DNA of 64,000 bases from Massariosphaeria phaeospora (taxonomy: Eukaryota; Ascomycota; Dothideomycetes; Pleosporales): assembly GCA_011032825.1 (NCBI GenBank), contig JAADJZ010000006.1, positions 1,426,001-1,490,000 of the forward strand, read 5' to 3'. Positions 9,770-20,813 of this stretch are shown in pieces (position 1 is the stretch's first letter; each line of letters begins with the position of its first letter). The position numbers were made by a program, and so were the translations under genes. The notes under the pieces are model-generated. The model ran no database searches, had not been told where the DNA came from, and saw only the letters and a list, made by a program, of their open reading frames with translations.

Positions 9770-11230
9770 ATGGGTTCCAACGTCTATCCCCACCCTGAAC
9801 CTCAATTCGTCCACTTCTCTGGTCGACGGTCTGTCGTGCACAGCACAAAAGGAATTGTATCTTGCACACAACCACTCGCCACTGCCGCTGGTTTAGATAT
9901 CCTTCGGAAGGGTGGCAATGCGGCGGTATGACGTAATTCCGATTCTCCACTGAAGAGATAGCTCATTGACGATAGGATGCTGCTGTAGCTGTTGCCGCAG
10001 CCATCAATGTTACGGAGCCAGGCTCGACAGGTATTGGAGGCGACATGTTCTGTCTATACTACGATGCCAAGACGAAGAAGGTGCATGCTATGAACGGCTC
10101 AGGTCGCTCCGGTCAGAACATGACACTCGAGCAGATGCGGAAAGACCTCAAGATTCCAGATGGGCAAGATGGAAAGATCCCCATGTCTAGCGTTCACGCT
10201 GCGACGGTGCCGGGTGCTGCTGCTGGCTGGGTCGATTGTGTAGAAACATTTGGCAGCGGCAAAGTGAGCTTGGAGGACGTACTTCAACCGGCGATCGAAC
10301 TCGCGGAGAAAGGATTTGCAGTTTCCGAGCTTTCAGCTACCTTCGTAAGCTCTATTCCTCGGAGCATACCCTGAGAAGGGCTAACTGGAATGAAGTGGGC
10401 GCAAAGCGAAAAGGATATCAAAAGAGCCTCCCCAAACGGCTCAGAGATGCTCAAGAAGGATTCGTCTGTAGCTGAGGGTTGCAGAGCACCCAAGGCAGGC
10501 GAGATTATGAAGAACCCTACTATCGCCAACACCTTCAAACTTCTCGCAAAACATGGCAAGAAGGGCTTCTACGAGGGAGAAGTAGCAGAGCAGATTGTTA
10601 AGGTTGTATCCGACCTTGGTGGCCGTCTCACGCTGGACGACTTGAAGCATCACTCAGAGACAGGCTCTGAGCCGGTAGAGGCAATATCGATCCAATACAC
10701 TGGCCAGGGTGTTGGTGAAACCACGGGCGGCGGCATCGAACTCTGGGAGCACCCACCAAACGGCCAAGGCATCGTAGCACTCATGGCTCTCGGAATCCTC
10801 CAAGAACTCGAAAAGCAAGGCAAGATATCGAAGTGGGCCGTCGACGACCACAACAGCACCCAGCATCTACACGCAGTGATCGAGGCGCTCCGCATCGCCT
10901 TCGCAGACGCGCACTGGTTCGTGACAGATCCCAACGTTGTCAAGGTCCCATCAAAAGAGCTGATCTCTCCTGCGTACCTCGCTGAACGCGCAAAAGCATT
11001 CGACCCCAAGAAGGCAATTTCCGCGCCTATCCACGGCTCTCCAGCCCATCTCCAGAGCGACACAGTCTACTTCTGCTGCTCCGACCCCGAGGGCAATGCC
11101 ATCTCCTTCATCAACAGCAACTACGGCGGCTTCGGCACCGGCATCATCCCCCAGGGCTGCGGCTTCACGCTGCAGAACCGCGGGGCGAACTTCAGCCTAA
11201 CAAAAGGCCACCCCAACGAGCTCGCCCCCC

Positions 11231-11262
<32 letters not shown>

Positions 11263-11658
11263 CTGACCACGTACGCCAAAGACCAGAGCCTGCACAGTGT
11301 GTACGGCGTCATGGGCGGCTTCATGCAGCCCCAGGGCCACGTGCAAGTGCTGCTCAACCAAGCTGTCTTCAAGCTGCACCCGCAAGCCGCGCTGGACTCG
11401 CCGCGCATGTGCATTGGCGCGGGCATGCCCAGCGCCGACGGCAGTCTGACTGACGCGACGGTTTACCTCGAGGAAGGCATCGATCCGCGGGTTGTCGAGG
11501 AGCTGAGAGCCATGGGCCATAGCGTTGCGCAGCTGAGCGGCTACGGGCGGGCTATGTTTGGCCGCGGGCAGATTATCAGACAACACTTTGACGACGGGGT
11601 CATGGTCTGGAGCGGTGGCAGCGATTTGAGGGGCGATGGCGCGGCGGTGCCGTTGTGA
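9770..11658 (+). CDS. Gamma-glutamyltransferase-family protein (glutathione hydrolase-like)
   Basis: Exons 9770-9925, 9976-10344 and 10396-11658 give 595 aa. The introns are 50 and 51 bp, with GTATGA/GATAG and GTAAGC/TGAAG; the second has a GCTAAC branch site. Family blocks are GIVSCTQPLATAAGLDILRK, GNAAV-DAAVAVAAAINVTEP, GSTGIGGDMFCLYYD, GRSG and HAATVPGAAAGW. In this Ntn-hydrolase family the precursor self-cleaves at a Thr that becomes the nucleophile; the best candidate is T398 in LQSDTVYF, giving subunits of about 397 and 198 aa. The downstream GNAISFINSNYGGFGTG and MGGFMQPQGHVQ blocks agree. There is no obvious signal peptide or N-terminal membrane anchor, unlike classical secreted or vacuolar GGTs, so a cytosolic or peroxisomal YwrD-like enzyme acting on gamma-glutamyl compounds is likely. 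The exact substrate is unknown. Confidence 0.88.
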
Positions 11659-12155
11659 GTGGTGGGTGGAGGGTGGAGGGTGGCTTTGAAGCAGTATCTT
11701 CGAAACTACATATATACTCATCAGCATATCATCCCAAACCACTCCGAACGTTACTGACTCCAGTATCGCCTGTCCCCGCAATCCGTGATCTAATTCCACA
11801 CATGACCTAACCCATAGCGCGATCTTTCACCCCATGCCTTCGGCCCCCGTACACTGCACCAGGATCTCAGCCTGATCGACCTGAAGGTCAGCAATCAGCG
11901 ACCAAGAGGATACGAGAGAGAAGTTATAAGATCGATTGATAAGGTTCTGCGACGCGTAAACGCCGTGCTCGCCTGCGATATCCCTTAGCACAACAGCAAC
12001 AACAATAGGTATAGTAATAGGCCGACTCCCTCTACACCCAGCAACCTCTAGGGTTATACCCGCAACACCATCGCTATCCAAATCCTGCGCGTCTAAACAC
12101 AACACAGCACAGCACAATTCGTCTGTGCGTATAACGTATCTGCCAACTAGGGGTT
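11659..12155. other. Convergent intergenic region, GGT / carbonic anhydrase
   Basis: 3' flanks of two convergent genes. A 114-codon minus-strand frame (11827-12171) starts at a GTG inside the carbonic anhydrase end, has no family resemblance, and is treated as chance. Confidence 0.5.
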
Positions 12156-13235
12156 CTAGGTCGGGCTCCACAGGCCGTTGCCCTTCTTCCGGCCCGACTC
12201 TTCCAGCAGCCTCAGGTGGCCTGCGCCGAGATCGTAGATCATGCCGTGGACCGTGAGGCCGCGGTCGGTGGCGGCCTTCTTGACGGCGGGGTGCTGCTTG
12301 AGCACGTCGATGGACTGCTGGACGTTGAGCTCGGCGACACGGACGGCGCGCGCGTCGTCGTCGGGTAGCCGGTCGAGCTCGGCCTTGTGCTTGCGGCGGA
12401 GCCTAGACGAGGCCGGTCGTTAGTTTTGAGTCGTAGGGGCAGGGCCAGCATGCAGCCATCAGCTGAGAATCGTACGACTACGTACTCTCGGACCGGGTGC
12501 AACCATGTGTTCAGCGTCTGCCCCAGGTCGGCGTCGCCCAGCGCGGCGTTCGCCCCGCCGCACTTGGTGTGCCCGCACACGACCACCTTCTTGACCTTCA
12601 GGTGCGCGACGGCGTACTCGACCACGCTGGCGGCATTGAGGTCGTCGGCGTGCACGCAGTTCGCGATGTTGCGGTGCACAAACAGGTCGCCCGGCTTGCA
12701 GTGGCACACGGTCGTCTCGGGCACGCGGCTGTCGGCGCAGCCTATCCACAGCACCTCGGGCGCCTGGCCTTTGCTCAGCTCGACGAAGGCATTCGGGTCG
12801 GCTTCGGCGGCGCGCTGTGCGTACTCGCGGTTTCCGGCCACGAGCCGCTCGATGGCGTCTACACGGCAAGGGAGTGGTTAGCCACGGAGCTGGGATTGAG
12901 GCAGACAGTGGGGCCGCGCCATCGGGAGGCCATGGGAAAGGGCCTTGGCTGCGAAGCTTTGCTGTGCGTCGTACGATGGGCATTTGTTGGCCGCGGTGCG
13001 GGCCGAAGCGTTGGTAGTAGGGCCGTAGTGGAGCCTGGGGGCGTGTATAGTAGTAGAACGGCTGCCCTACTCGCCGCCCCGATCGCATCACGGCCGCCGC
13101 GAATCGACCACGCATCGCGCAGCCATTGTTCGCCCCCGTCTGCTCCCGTCGCCGTGGTGGTGGTGGTGGTGGTGCTGCTGCTGCTGCCGAACGAAAGAAA
13201 GAGAAGGGAAATCACGTACCAGCGAGGGTTGGCAT
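12156..13235 (-). CDS. Beta-class carbonic anhydrase
   Basis: Exons 13235-13220, 12858-12486 and 12402-12156 give 211 aa. The first exon is only 16 nt (MPTLA plus one base) and is followed by a 361-bp intron (GTACGT/GTGTAG), long for this window; the second intron is 83 bp (GTACGT/TCTAG). The joins read MPTLA-DAIERLVAGNREY and HPVRE-LRRKHKAELD. The enzyme interconverts CO2 and bicarbonate. Zinc ligands of the beta class are present: C46 with the D48/R50 dyad in IGCADSRVPE, then H102 and C105 in CGHTKCGG. The C-terminal VHGMIYDLGAGHL strand block is typical. No targeting peptide is visible in this model, so a cytosolic enzyme is inferred; an alternative upstream first exon could add one. Confidence 0.92.
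13154..13187. repeat. (GGT)n(GCT)n triplet tract in the carbonic anhydrase intron
   Basis: Six GGT-type triplets run directly into four GCT triplets. The tract lies inside the 361-bp first intron. Confidence 0.85.
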
Positions 13236-14762
13236 ATTGATCGAGGATAGCGTCGCGGTCTAAGCTTTCCCGGTGCCCAGCAGCAGTCTCTCTTCAAAAA
13301 CGCACTGCGTATTCGACGGAGCTAGAAGAACAAGGGGCTGAGAAGAGAAGAGGAGGATACTGAAGAGCATCTTGGACGACGTCGGCCGGAGAACCCTTGT
13401 TATACCTTTTGGACATGTTATCTATCCGGCTGACGGACGGGAGCGCGCCTTACAAAAAGCGATCTTCTGACGCCAGGGCGCATACGCCGAACGAGGACGG
13501 CCGCCCAGAATGCCAAACCGAGACTGTTGCATCGCCGCCCCTTCCAAGTGGCTGCTTGTGTCTCTGCCGCGTGTAACGGGAGTTGGGGGACACTCTGTCA
13601 CTTTGCCCCGACCAAGCCGATGAGCATTTTACTTATCTGGCGCGAGCACTTTCCCGCTGCGCCCGCTACCATCGTTGTTACCCAGCATTGGCGTCATTCC
13701 CCGAGAGGCCAGTAACAGCAGAGGTGGCGGGCTCTGCGGGATGCTTCTCTGGGCAATGGGCATGTATCTCCGTCCCCAAGCATTTTATACAACTGCAGCG
13801 AAACACGCCGAGCGCCAAGCGGTTCGGGCAGGAACTGCTACCGGCGACATCATCGACTCGACGTCACTCAACTCCTCCTCCTAAATCTCTCAATCTTGCC
13901 TCGTCAAAATCCATCTCATTTTTTCCGTAAAGTTCTACATTCCGTTTGCTTCACACACGTCCCCTTGAGCATAGGCACAACCTCTTCCGCGCTGGATGCG
14001 GCTTCCAGCCCAGCTTCGCAGATGATGTATGGATCTCCGCAGGGGCCAGAAAGACGCGGCGAACCGAAACCAAAGGAGCTTTTCCTTTTCCTATCCCGCG
14101 ACTGCTTGTTCCATCCTGACGACAAAACACTCCGCACATGCAATCCCACCACGCCCACAAACCCGTTGCACGAATTGCCAGCACAGCAGCACTAGCTGGG
14201 AAGACGTCGTGGCTCAGTATAAATCCTCCGAGAACACCGTTTTCTTTTCTGTGCCAGCATTATTCGTGCAATGTGCTACCTCCTTCTATGCATGCTAGCT
14301 AATATGCAACAGCGGAGCAGATAGGTCTATCTCAGTACTCTATGTTATCAACGCTACTAACTGAGGCGTCCTTTGATAGCTCTCGGTAAAACGCAACATC
14401 ACAACAAGTACAAAAATTCAGTTACCTAGGTTGGCTACACAGCATCAAACTCGGGCGTTAGTTAACCTACATACTAAGATGTCCAACCTACCCCTATTTC
14501 ACTTCAAATTCAATCTACTTCCGCAGACCATACTGACTCTACATTGAATTTCCACAGTAAAGCATCTGGCTCCGCTCAACTCAACTCAACGCAGCTTGAT
14601 TCCACTACCCACACTATCTATCCTGGATATCACTCCAATCCAGCAAATCTCGTGCGTAGCTGTGCAAGAAGGTCAATCATGTTCTCTCTAGTCCAGTAAG
14701 TCAGGTTGCGTAAACGCGGTGTGTTTGCTAGGAGAAAGGATACGGGGGTGTTTTTGCCGGAA

Positions 14763-14831
14763 GGGAAAGGAAAGGAAAGGAAAGGAAAGGAAGAGAACGC
14801 AGGGAGTAGAGTAGGCAGACGAGTTGGCGAG

Positions 14832-14871
<40 letters not shown>
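14763..14871. repeat. Purine-strand microsatellites (GGAAA)n and (GA)n
   Basis: About six GGAAA units at 14763-14792 and an uninterrupted GA run at about 14838-14871. All purines fall on the plus strand, so the segment could adopt triplex-type structure. Confidence 0.9.
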
Positions 14872-14874
<3 letters not shown>

Positions 14875-15960
14875 CAGCAGAGCAATCTACTTCCTTTTCC
14901 AACGCAAGTAAAAGTAAAAATTTACCTTGCCTTTACACTTTCTATTCGCTAGCAACTAATAACGAACGAACGAAGAGAAGTTGTATGTAGCAAGCAGCAG
15001 GCAGTAGCAAAGACGCAGCAGCAAGCCTACGCGCCAAAACCCTCAAAGTAGACCCACTCTAATTCCAATCCCCATTCCCCATTCCCCGAAACAAGTCATT
15101 ACAATTCCCTTTATCAGCTCAGTTCCGTTCCGTTCCGTTCCAGAGAACCAGCCTAGCCTAGACAAACCCCCAAAAATCATCTATGCTGAAAGTAATCCCA
15201 AACGCAAGTTCAAAGTTCAAACACGCATGCTAGCATGCATTATATCATCCGTTCCTTTTCCAAATTACTCAGCTCAACTCAACTCAACTCCACTCGGTAT
15301 GCTCTATCTGCGCAGTATGCAGAAAAGACCGCCATGTTATGCCACATTTTTTTCCTGGTTTTTTTTAAGAAAAGCGCCAAAGTCAAAAAAATACAAGCCC
15401 CTGATACTTCATAACACATAAGTCGTAGGTCAAAAAATTATAACACAAAATATGCTGTTCATGATTGGAACAGGTTGCGGTTAGCAGCGGGACCGCCTCG
15501 GTGCAGGTTATGCCACGCTATTTCATTTCCTCGCTGACCCCGAGCCCAAGTACAAGCCAAAACATAAATCGTAGGTAGGTAGGCAAATAGGTAAACTTCG
15601 CTGTGTAAAGATCAGCTAGTTAGCTAGGCAGTCCGATAGTCAGATAGTCCGACAGCCAGCCAGCCAGACAGGCTCGTAATCGCGACCTCAGTCGGCAACG
15701 TAGTAGACTAGACCAAAGGGAAGGTCAGGGGGGGACAGCACAAACCAAACCAAACCAGAGCGCGTTAGTGCAGCCATCAACCGCATGCATGTATGGCCGA
15801 CCACAGACTCAACACATCATCACCATCAATCAACACAAGTTGCAGGTTCTCAAGCGAGAAGCAAGCTCATGAAAAGTAGGTAGGTGGGTAGGTGGGTAGG
15901 TAAGTAAGCTCGAGTATAAAAGCGATGACAAATTTCTAACCCGAAGATTCCTCCAAACCA

Positions 15961-15984
15961 CATCATCATCATCATCATCATCAT
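15961..15984. repeat. (CAT)8 microsatellite
   Basis: Eight perfect CAT triplets in non-coding DNA. Confidence 0.95.
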
Positions 15985-16541
15985 CTTAGAAACCATAAAC
16001 AGAAGCTGGGTGGGCTGTGAAGCACCGTTCTCATCATCGTCTTTGTATTTCCTTTCGTTTTTATCATCAACTGAACAAACAAGTAGAGGAAGAGGAGAGT
16101 CGTGCCATAACGTCGTAAAAGCCATCCGGGTAGCCAATTGAAGAAGAAAAAGAACAAAACAAACAGTAGATAGCCAACCCGAAATTTTCCGCTAAACGCT
16201 ACAAGAGGATGCCATCGCTATGCTTGCCGCCGAAAAAAGTTTGTCCAATGAGAGACATGGGAGTTCATGGAGGGTCATGGGCTCGTAGCGAATGAACGCA
16301 AGCCCCAAATGGTAGCCCACCCAAGGCAGAAAGGAAAAGAAGAGGGAAATAGTCGTAATTTAGGCCGTTCATACAGTCGTCAGGATCGTAATGCAAAATC
16401 GTGAACCGTGGTATCGCTGAGCCTGAGCTTGAGCTCGTCAAGTCTTGTGAATGATTATATCGTTTCCGTTTTAGTTCGTTTTCGTAAGTCGGGGGTCATG
16501 GGTGCTGGATGATACTGCTGCGAGGCGGAGGGATACTTCTT

Positions 16542-17310
16542 CTAACACCTGTATCCAGCCTCTTGGAGGCAGCAAGTGCATCTCTCGTATGCACGAACCG
16601 TTCCACGGCCGCAATAGCAGTTCGAGACAACAACGGCAGATGGCCTGCTAGATCGTTGCCCAGCCGGTTCAGCGTCGAGGCCGCTGTCACTCTGCCTCGG
16701 GCTAGTGCCGCCGCTCGAGCTGTTGGAGTCGTAGTCATTGGAAGAGCAGGTATTCCTCCTCCCCGTGCCAATGGCCACTGGTAGACCCTGGACTACTCCG
16801 CCCTGGCCGGGACGCTGGCCAGGATACATGCCATCGTTGACAGAGAAGTTGCGGCAGATCATGTAAGCCCGAGTAGCGGCAGCGTTCTTGGCCAGTTCAT
16901 CCGACTCGTATTCCACGTCAGTGGAGTATTCTCTGTTGTTGACGCGAACGGTACATCCGTATCCGTAGCGAGTCCGGTACGTCTGGAAGAGAGGATCTGG
17001 CCAGTGGCGACGCTGGCAGAGACCTGTGAAGACGATTAGTGAATGATACAACGGTAGAAAAGTACGTTCAGCAGGGATGAATGACGCCCACAGGTACACT
17101 GGTGTGTCTGGTACCAGCCAGATGGTAACCGGTGTGCTGGACTGACAGGACGTAGGAATTGAACACGCCCTTTGGGCAATCTAGCACCCATTGCCACGAG
17201 CCCACCTCGTTTGTGGCAGGTATGCATGACATCCAACCCTGTGGCGCTAGAGACTCGACTTCAATGAGACTAAAATAGGCCTTACCTGTAAGATACATGA
17301 TGTAAAACAT
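16542..17310 (-). CDS. dsRNA-binding-domain-like protein with C-terminal four-Cys motif
   Basis: The model has a 25-nt first exon 17310-17286 (MFYIMYLTG) and a second exon 17023-16542, separated by a 262-bp intron (GTAAGG/TTCACAG), giving 168 aa. Residues about 10-75 resemble a dsRBD: LCQRRHWPDP, then YGCTVRVNNREYSTDVEY as a beta-strand pair, then a helix ELAKNAAATRAYMICRNF. A conserved-looking NDGMYPGQRPG segment and a Ser-rich linker follow. The last 25 residues hold C144-x-C146-x10-C157-x2-C160 (CYCGRGTVRAYERC), a likely small zinc-binding unit. I recall similar conserved ascomycete proteins of unknown function, but no name. If the intron is kept, the frame runs from 17310 to a stop at 17068 and omits the dsRBD. 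The second exon is well supported; the first is less sure. Confidence 0.62.
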
Positions 17311-19173
17311 AGTGGTTTGGGTGTTGAGGTGCAAAAATTATACCAATTGGTGCAATTAAGGGCGATTCGATGCTAACCAGGAGACGTCAAGAGGAAAAAA
17401 CCCGGGACAGATTTTTGCTGAACTGGCACACGCTCGTTGGTGGCGATGATAGTAAGCGTGGGTGGGGATTCGTGGCTCCTGTTGTACGACGGCGGATGCG
17501 TTCGGGGGCTTGACAACTACCAATGTAAGAAGTGACAGCTGGCGACGTGGTGGAATATGGGCTATCGAGGAATGAACAGCAGCAAGGGAGAGTGAGTGGC
17601 CTGCAGAAAGTGGGATGGGGATGGGGATGGAGGGGACATATGCCTCCGCCGTGGGATGGAGTGTAATTTATTGCGGCAGGCGAGAGATGCAGGCATCTTG
17701 GGACATGCAACCGCGTCAAATTCGCCCGCCATTGGGGTCCGAGGGGCAATTGGACATGTGCAAATGAACAATCTGCGGGCTTTGTTGCGGCTCTGTGGAA
17801 GAGATCCATTTTGATGTGTTGGCGTGCGTTTTCGCCAGTGGAGACGGGGGGATCCAGATTTTTTTGACCAGCTAGTAGCGACCTCAAACTCCAAAGGGCA
17901 CAGCTTCACCGGTCCCTCGCCAGTGTGCACATGAACTGGAGTCGCCACCCCGTTGCAGCAGTAGCGCAACAAGCGGCTGGTGATCGGAGCTGCTCCCCTA
18001 TGGGCCGTTCGTCAAGGCTGTACTGTATTTTGGACGTCTGGATCGGCAATTGAAGGCGCCTGATATGGCAGCGTACTGGGCAATGTACCGGCGATGCGAG
18101 CTCGGCACAGCGATTACAGGAAGGCGGCAAAGATGCAAGCACTTTGCTCGTACTCGTCCAGCAGATGGCGGGCCGCTAATGCATTGTTGCAAGTGAGAGA
18201 AGATGCAAAGCACGGCAACGTCAGATGCTGCAAGCCCCGTCCAGTGTTCCGTGACGGCGACTGCCATTGCCCTTGCTGTCTTGGCGAGGCATGGTATATG
18301 GCCGTGTTTGGCCACGACGAGGCAACGTGGTGAACCGGCTCCAGACCAAGATCAGCCAGGCATGGAGAAAACTGGGGCCACGGCAGCGGACAGGGCGGCT
18401 TCTGGCTGTTCTCGAGCGCGCGAGTCGCGCCTGGAGGAGTGGGCCACTGGAGGGGCAGTTGACAGGCCATCGTGACTGCGTGCAAGACCGAGCATGGTGG
18501 CGTGGGAGCGGACGAGCGTGAGGCCAGGAATAGCAGGCCGCTTCCTGGCAGGCGGGGGCGCTTGTCTCGAGGCGATGGCGCGTTGATTGCTGGAATCGAG
18601 GATTTGGGGGAGTAACGGGGCTGGTGTTACCAGAGGAAGTCGTTGCGCGCCCCGGCCGGCCGTGCTCATGCAATGCGTGGTGAGCTGGCAGACGCTTGAT
18701 ACTTTGTCGAGTCGAACTACCTGCGCCAAACGCCCAAAGCGGCGAGGGACCAACGGCTGTTAGCTGTAAGGCATGCTGGCCAGCATGAATCGCCGTTGCA
18801 GCAGCATGTCGAGCCGGCTCTGGAGCGTCCCAAAGCGCGCGCGGGCAGCAGCACGGCGATGGAGTGTGGTCTGCGATGCTTGGCGCACGACCAGGGCTGG
18901 CGGGCGGGCGTTCCTGAGACGTGCACTTGGGACAGCTGGCGAGAAGGGCGCGAACAGCTCACGCACATTACCCGAACGCCCTCCCGGCAGCAATCTGGGG
19001 AGATAGGGGAGGGGGCGTGCCCGGCCAGGCTGGAGCGGGAGGGCGAGGGGGGGGTGAGATGCGGGCGCTGGGGATCATCATCGTGGTCCAGCGGCGAGCA
19101 CACACTTGCATCCAAGGCATGAGCCGGCCAGCTGCAGCGGGGCCTCGATCGGACGAGTGACAAGACGGTTACT

Positions 19174-19198
19174 CGACGACGACGACGACGACGACGAG
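19174..19198. repeat. (GAC)8 triplet tract
   Basis: About eight perfect GAC/ACG triplets in intergenic DNA. Confidence 0.9.
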
Positions 19199-19845
19199 CC
19201 TCAGACCGCAGACCCTGCGGAGCGGCGGGCGACATGGTCTGAAGCCAGCGGGAGCACAGCGCAGTGCCAGCAGGCCCAGCAGCAGCAGCAGCAGCGGTGG
19301 AGCGGCAGGCCGGCGAGGGCGGAGCTCGATAGGCCCACGCTGGCCGGTCCAGTACGTGAGCGCGAGCGCGGTGTCTACATGGGGACCACGGTCGACGGCA
19401 CGAGCGGCCTCGTCCTGGCGCCGGGCCAGCGTCTGGGACGAGGAAGGCGGGCAGCGGACATCAGTAGTACAATACGAAGCACGAAGCACTCGAGTGGTGA
19501 ATTGCAGCGGGTCGACGCGTGCATGGCTCCGCTGGGCAAAGCGGGCAGAGAGCGGTTGCAGCTGTCAGGAACGAGCACGCACGCAGGGCCGACTCAATGG
19601 CGCAGTGCATGGTGTCGAGATGGAGATATTGCTGGCAGACGGAGAAGAAACAGCGACGAAGAGGTGTTGGCGGCATCGTGGCACGGGCGGGTCGAGAGAT
19701 CGGGCGACGAGAGGCATCAACCATCAACCATCAACACCAGCCACGCCTGTGCGCCCGGCGGCGGGCGGCTGCAACCTGCAACCTGCAACCTGCAATCTAC
19801 CCTCTGCACGCTGGTGAGGAGAAAGGCGGTGAGCGCGGGCGCAAG

Positions 19846-19890
19846 CGTGTCAATCGTGTCAATCGTGTCAATCGTGTCAATCGTGTCAAG
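19846..19890. repeat. 9-nt tandem repeat, five copies
   Basis: CGTGTCAAT is repeated four times perfectly, followed by a fifth copy with one mismatch. A separate short run of GCAACCT units lies just upstream near 19770-19795. Confidence 0.95.
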
Positions 19891-20813
19891 GCGTGTCGAT
19901 AGCTGCCCCTCCCTCTCTGCGGCGCCCAGAGCCAGAGCCAGAGCCAGCGCCAGAGGCCAGACGGCTGTCTACAGTAGAAAGCACACAGCCCCGCCGCATC
20001 ACAAGCCAGCAAGCACATGTATCGCGAGAGACGGCAGGCTGCCCCAAGTCAGCCAGCATCGCGAGAAGGCTCGAATCGGCCGGCTTCCGTCGCCGATTCG
20101 ACCCACCAGTTCATCGGCCTCGTCTTCAGCCTTGTGGCATGCGAGCGCCGAGAGCTGTGTTGGTGTGCTCCGTATGTGCGTGCCGAACCACCGGTCAGGG
20201 TGGAGGGGCCGGAGCGCAGTCCCTCGATGACCTCCCCACGGTGGGTTGCGCAACCACACACCACCCGCAACATCCCGCGGGGTTCTGGCACGCATCGATC
20301 AATGGCCGCAAATTAGCTGCCGTGACCTGCCTAGGTACAGTACATGTAGGTTGCGAGTACGTCGTGCCAGGTTAGACAACATCGAGTCCTGTCACTGTCC
20401 GGCATCTTTGACACTCCCTTCGACACTCCCGTCGACAGCATCATGGTCTCCCTCTTCCTCCCGCAACTCAGTCCAGAGCTTAGCTATATCTATAGAACAC
20501 ACCGCTCGTCTCGTGTGTCACAGGCTATGCAGCCAGCCAGGCAAACCTCAGGGGAACCGGACGGGCGAGAGTGCGCAGTCTGGCTCTCCACACCCGCTCC
20601 GAACCCTATCCGGACCGCATACATGCACACATCGTTCGCGACAACAAACAACACTTCTCTAACTAACTACCAGAACTCACTCTCTTTAGTAGTGATTCTA
20701 CCACTAGAGCAACAACCTCACCCTCTTGTATACTTGCATATCAACAACCCCTCAACCCCCAACGACCGACCATCCAAACCCACACCCTCGAACGCAGCCA
20801 ACACCCGCCCACC

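Larger units (their letters stand above)
13236..16541. other. 3.3-kb intergenic region, simple-repeat rich
   Basis: No recognised gene. Chance frames up to about 115 aa occur. Simple repeats include GGAAA and GA runs, CCGTT and CAACT runs near 15120-15290, GTAGGTGG runs near 15880-15905, and a CAT run. It lies between the carbonic anhydrase 5' end and the 3' end of the dsRBD-like gene. Confidence 0.5.
17311..20813. other. 3.5-kb intergenic region, GC-rich and repeat-rich
   Basis: No recognised gene. Many overlapping frames occur, the longest 374 codons at 19106-20230, but composition follows triplet repeats and no frame shows a domain. It probably holds the long upstream region of the dsRBD-like gene and the promoter of the Dabb gene. 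Confidence 0.5.

Noticed and set aside
11827..12171. 114-codon minus-strand frame downstream of carbonic anhydrase
   Set aside because: It starts at GTG inside the carbonic anhydrase coding end in a different frame and shows no conserved block.
12497..13240. 247-codon plus-strand frame opposite carbonic anhydrase
   Set aside because: It is a shadow of the carbonic anhydrase exon 2 with the GGT-tract intron; no family resemblance.
19106..20230. 374-codon plus-strand open frame in the 17-21 kb region
   Set aside because: Composition is driven by GAC, CAG and 9-nt repeats in GC-rich DNA; several other long frames overlap it, and no domain or conserved block is visible.
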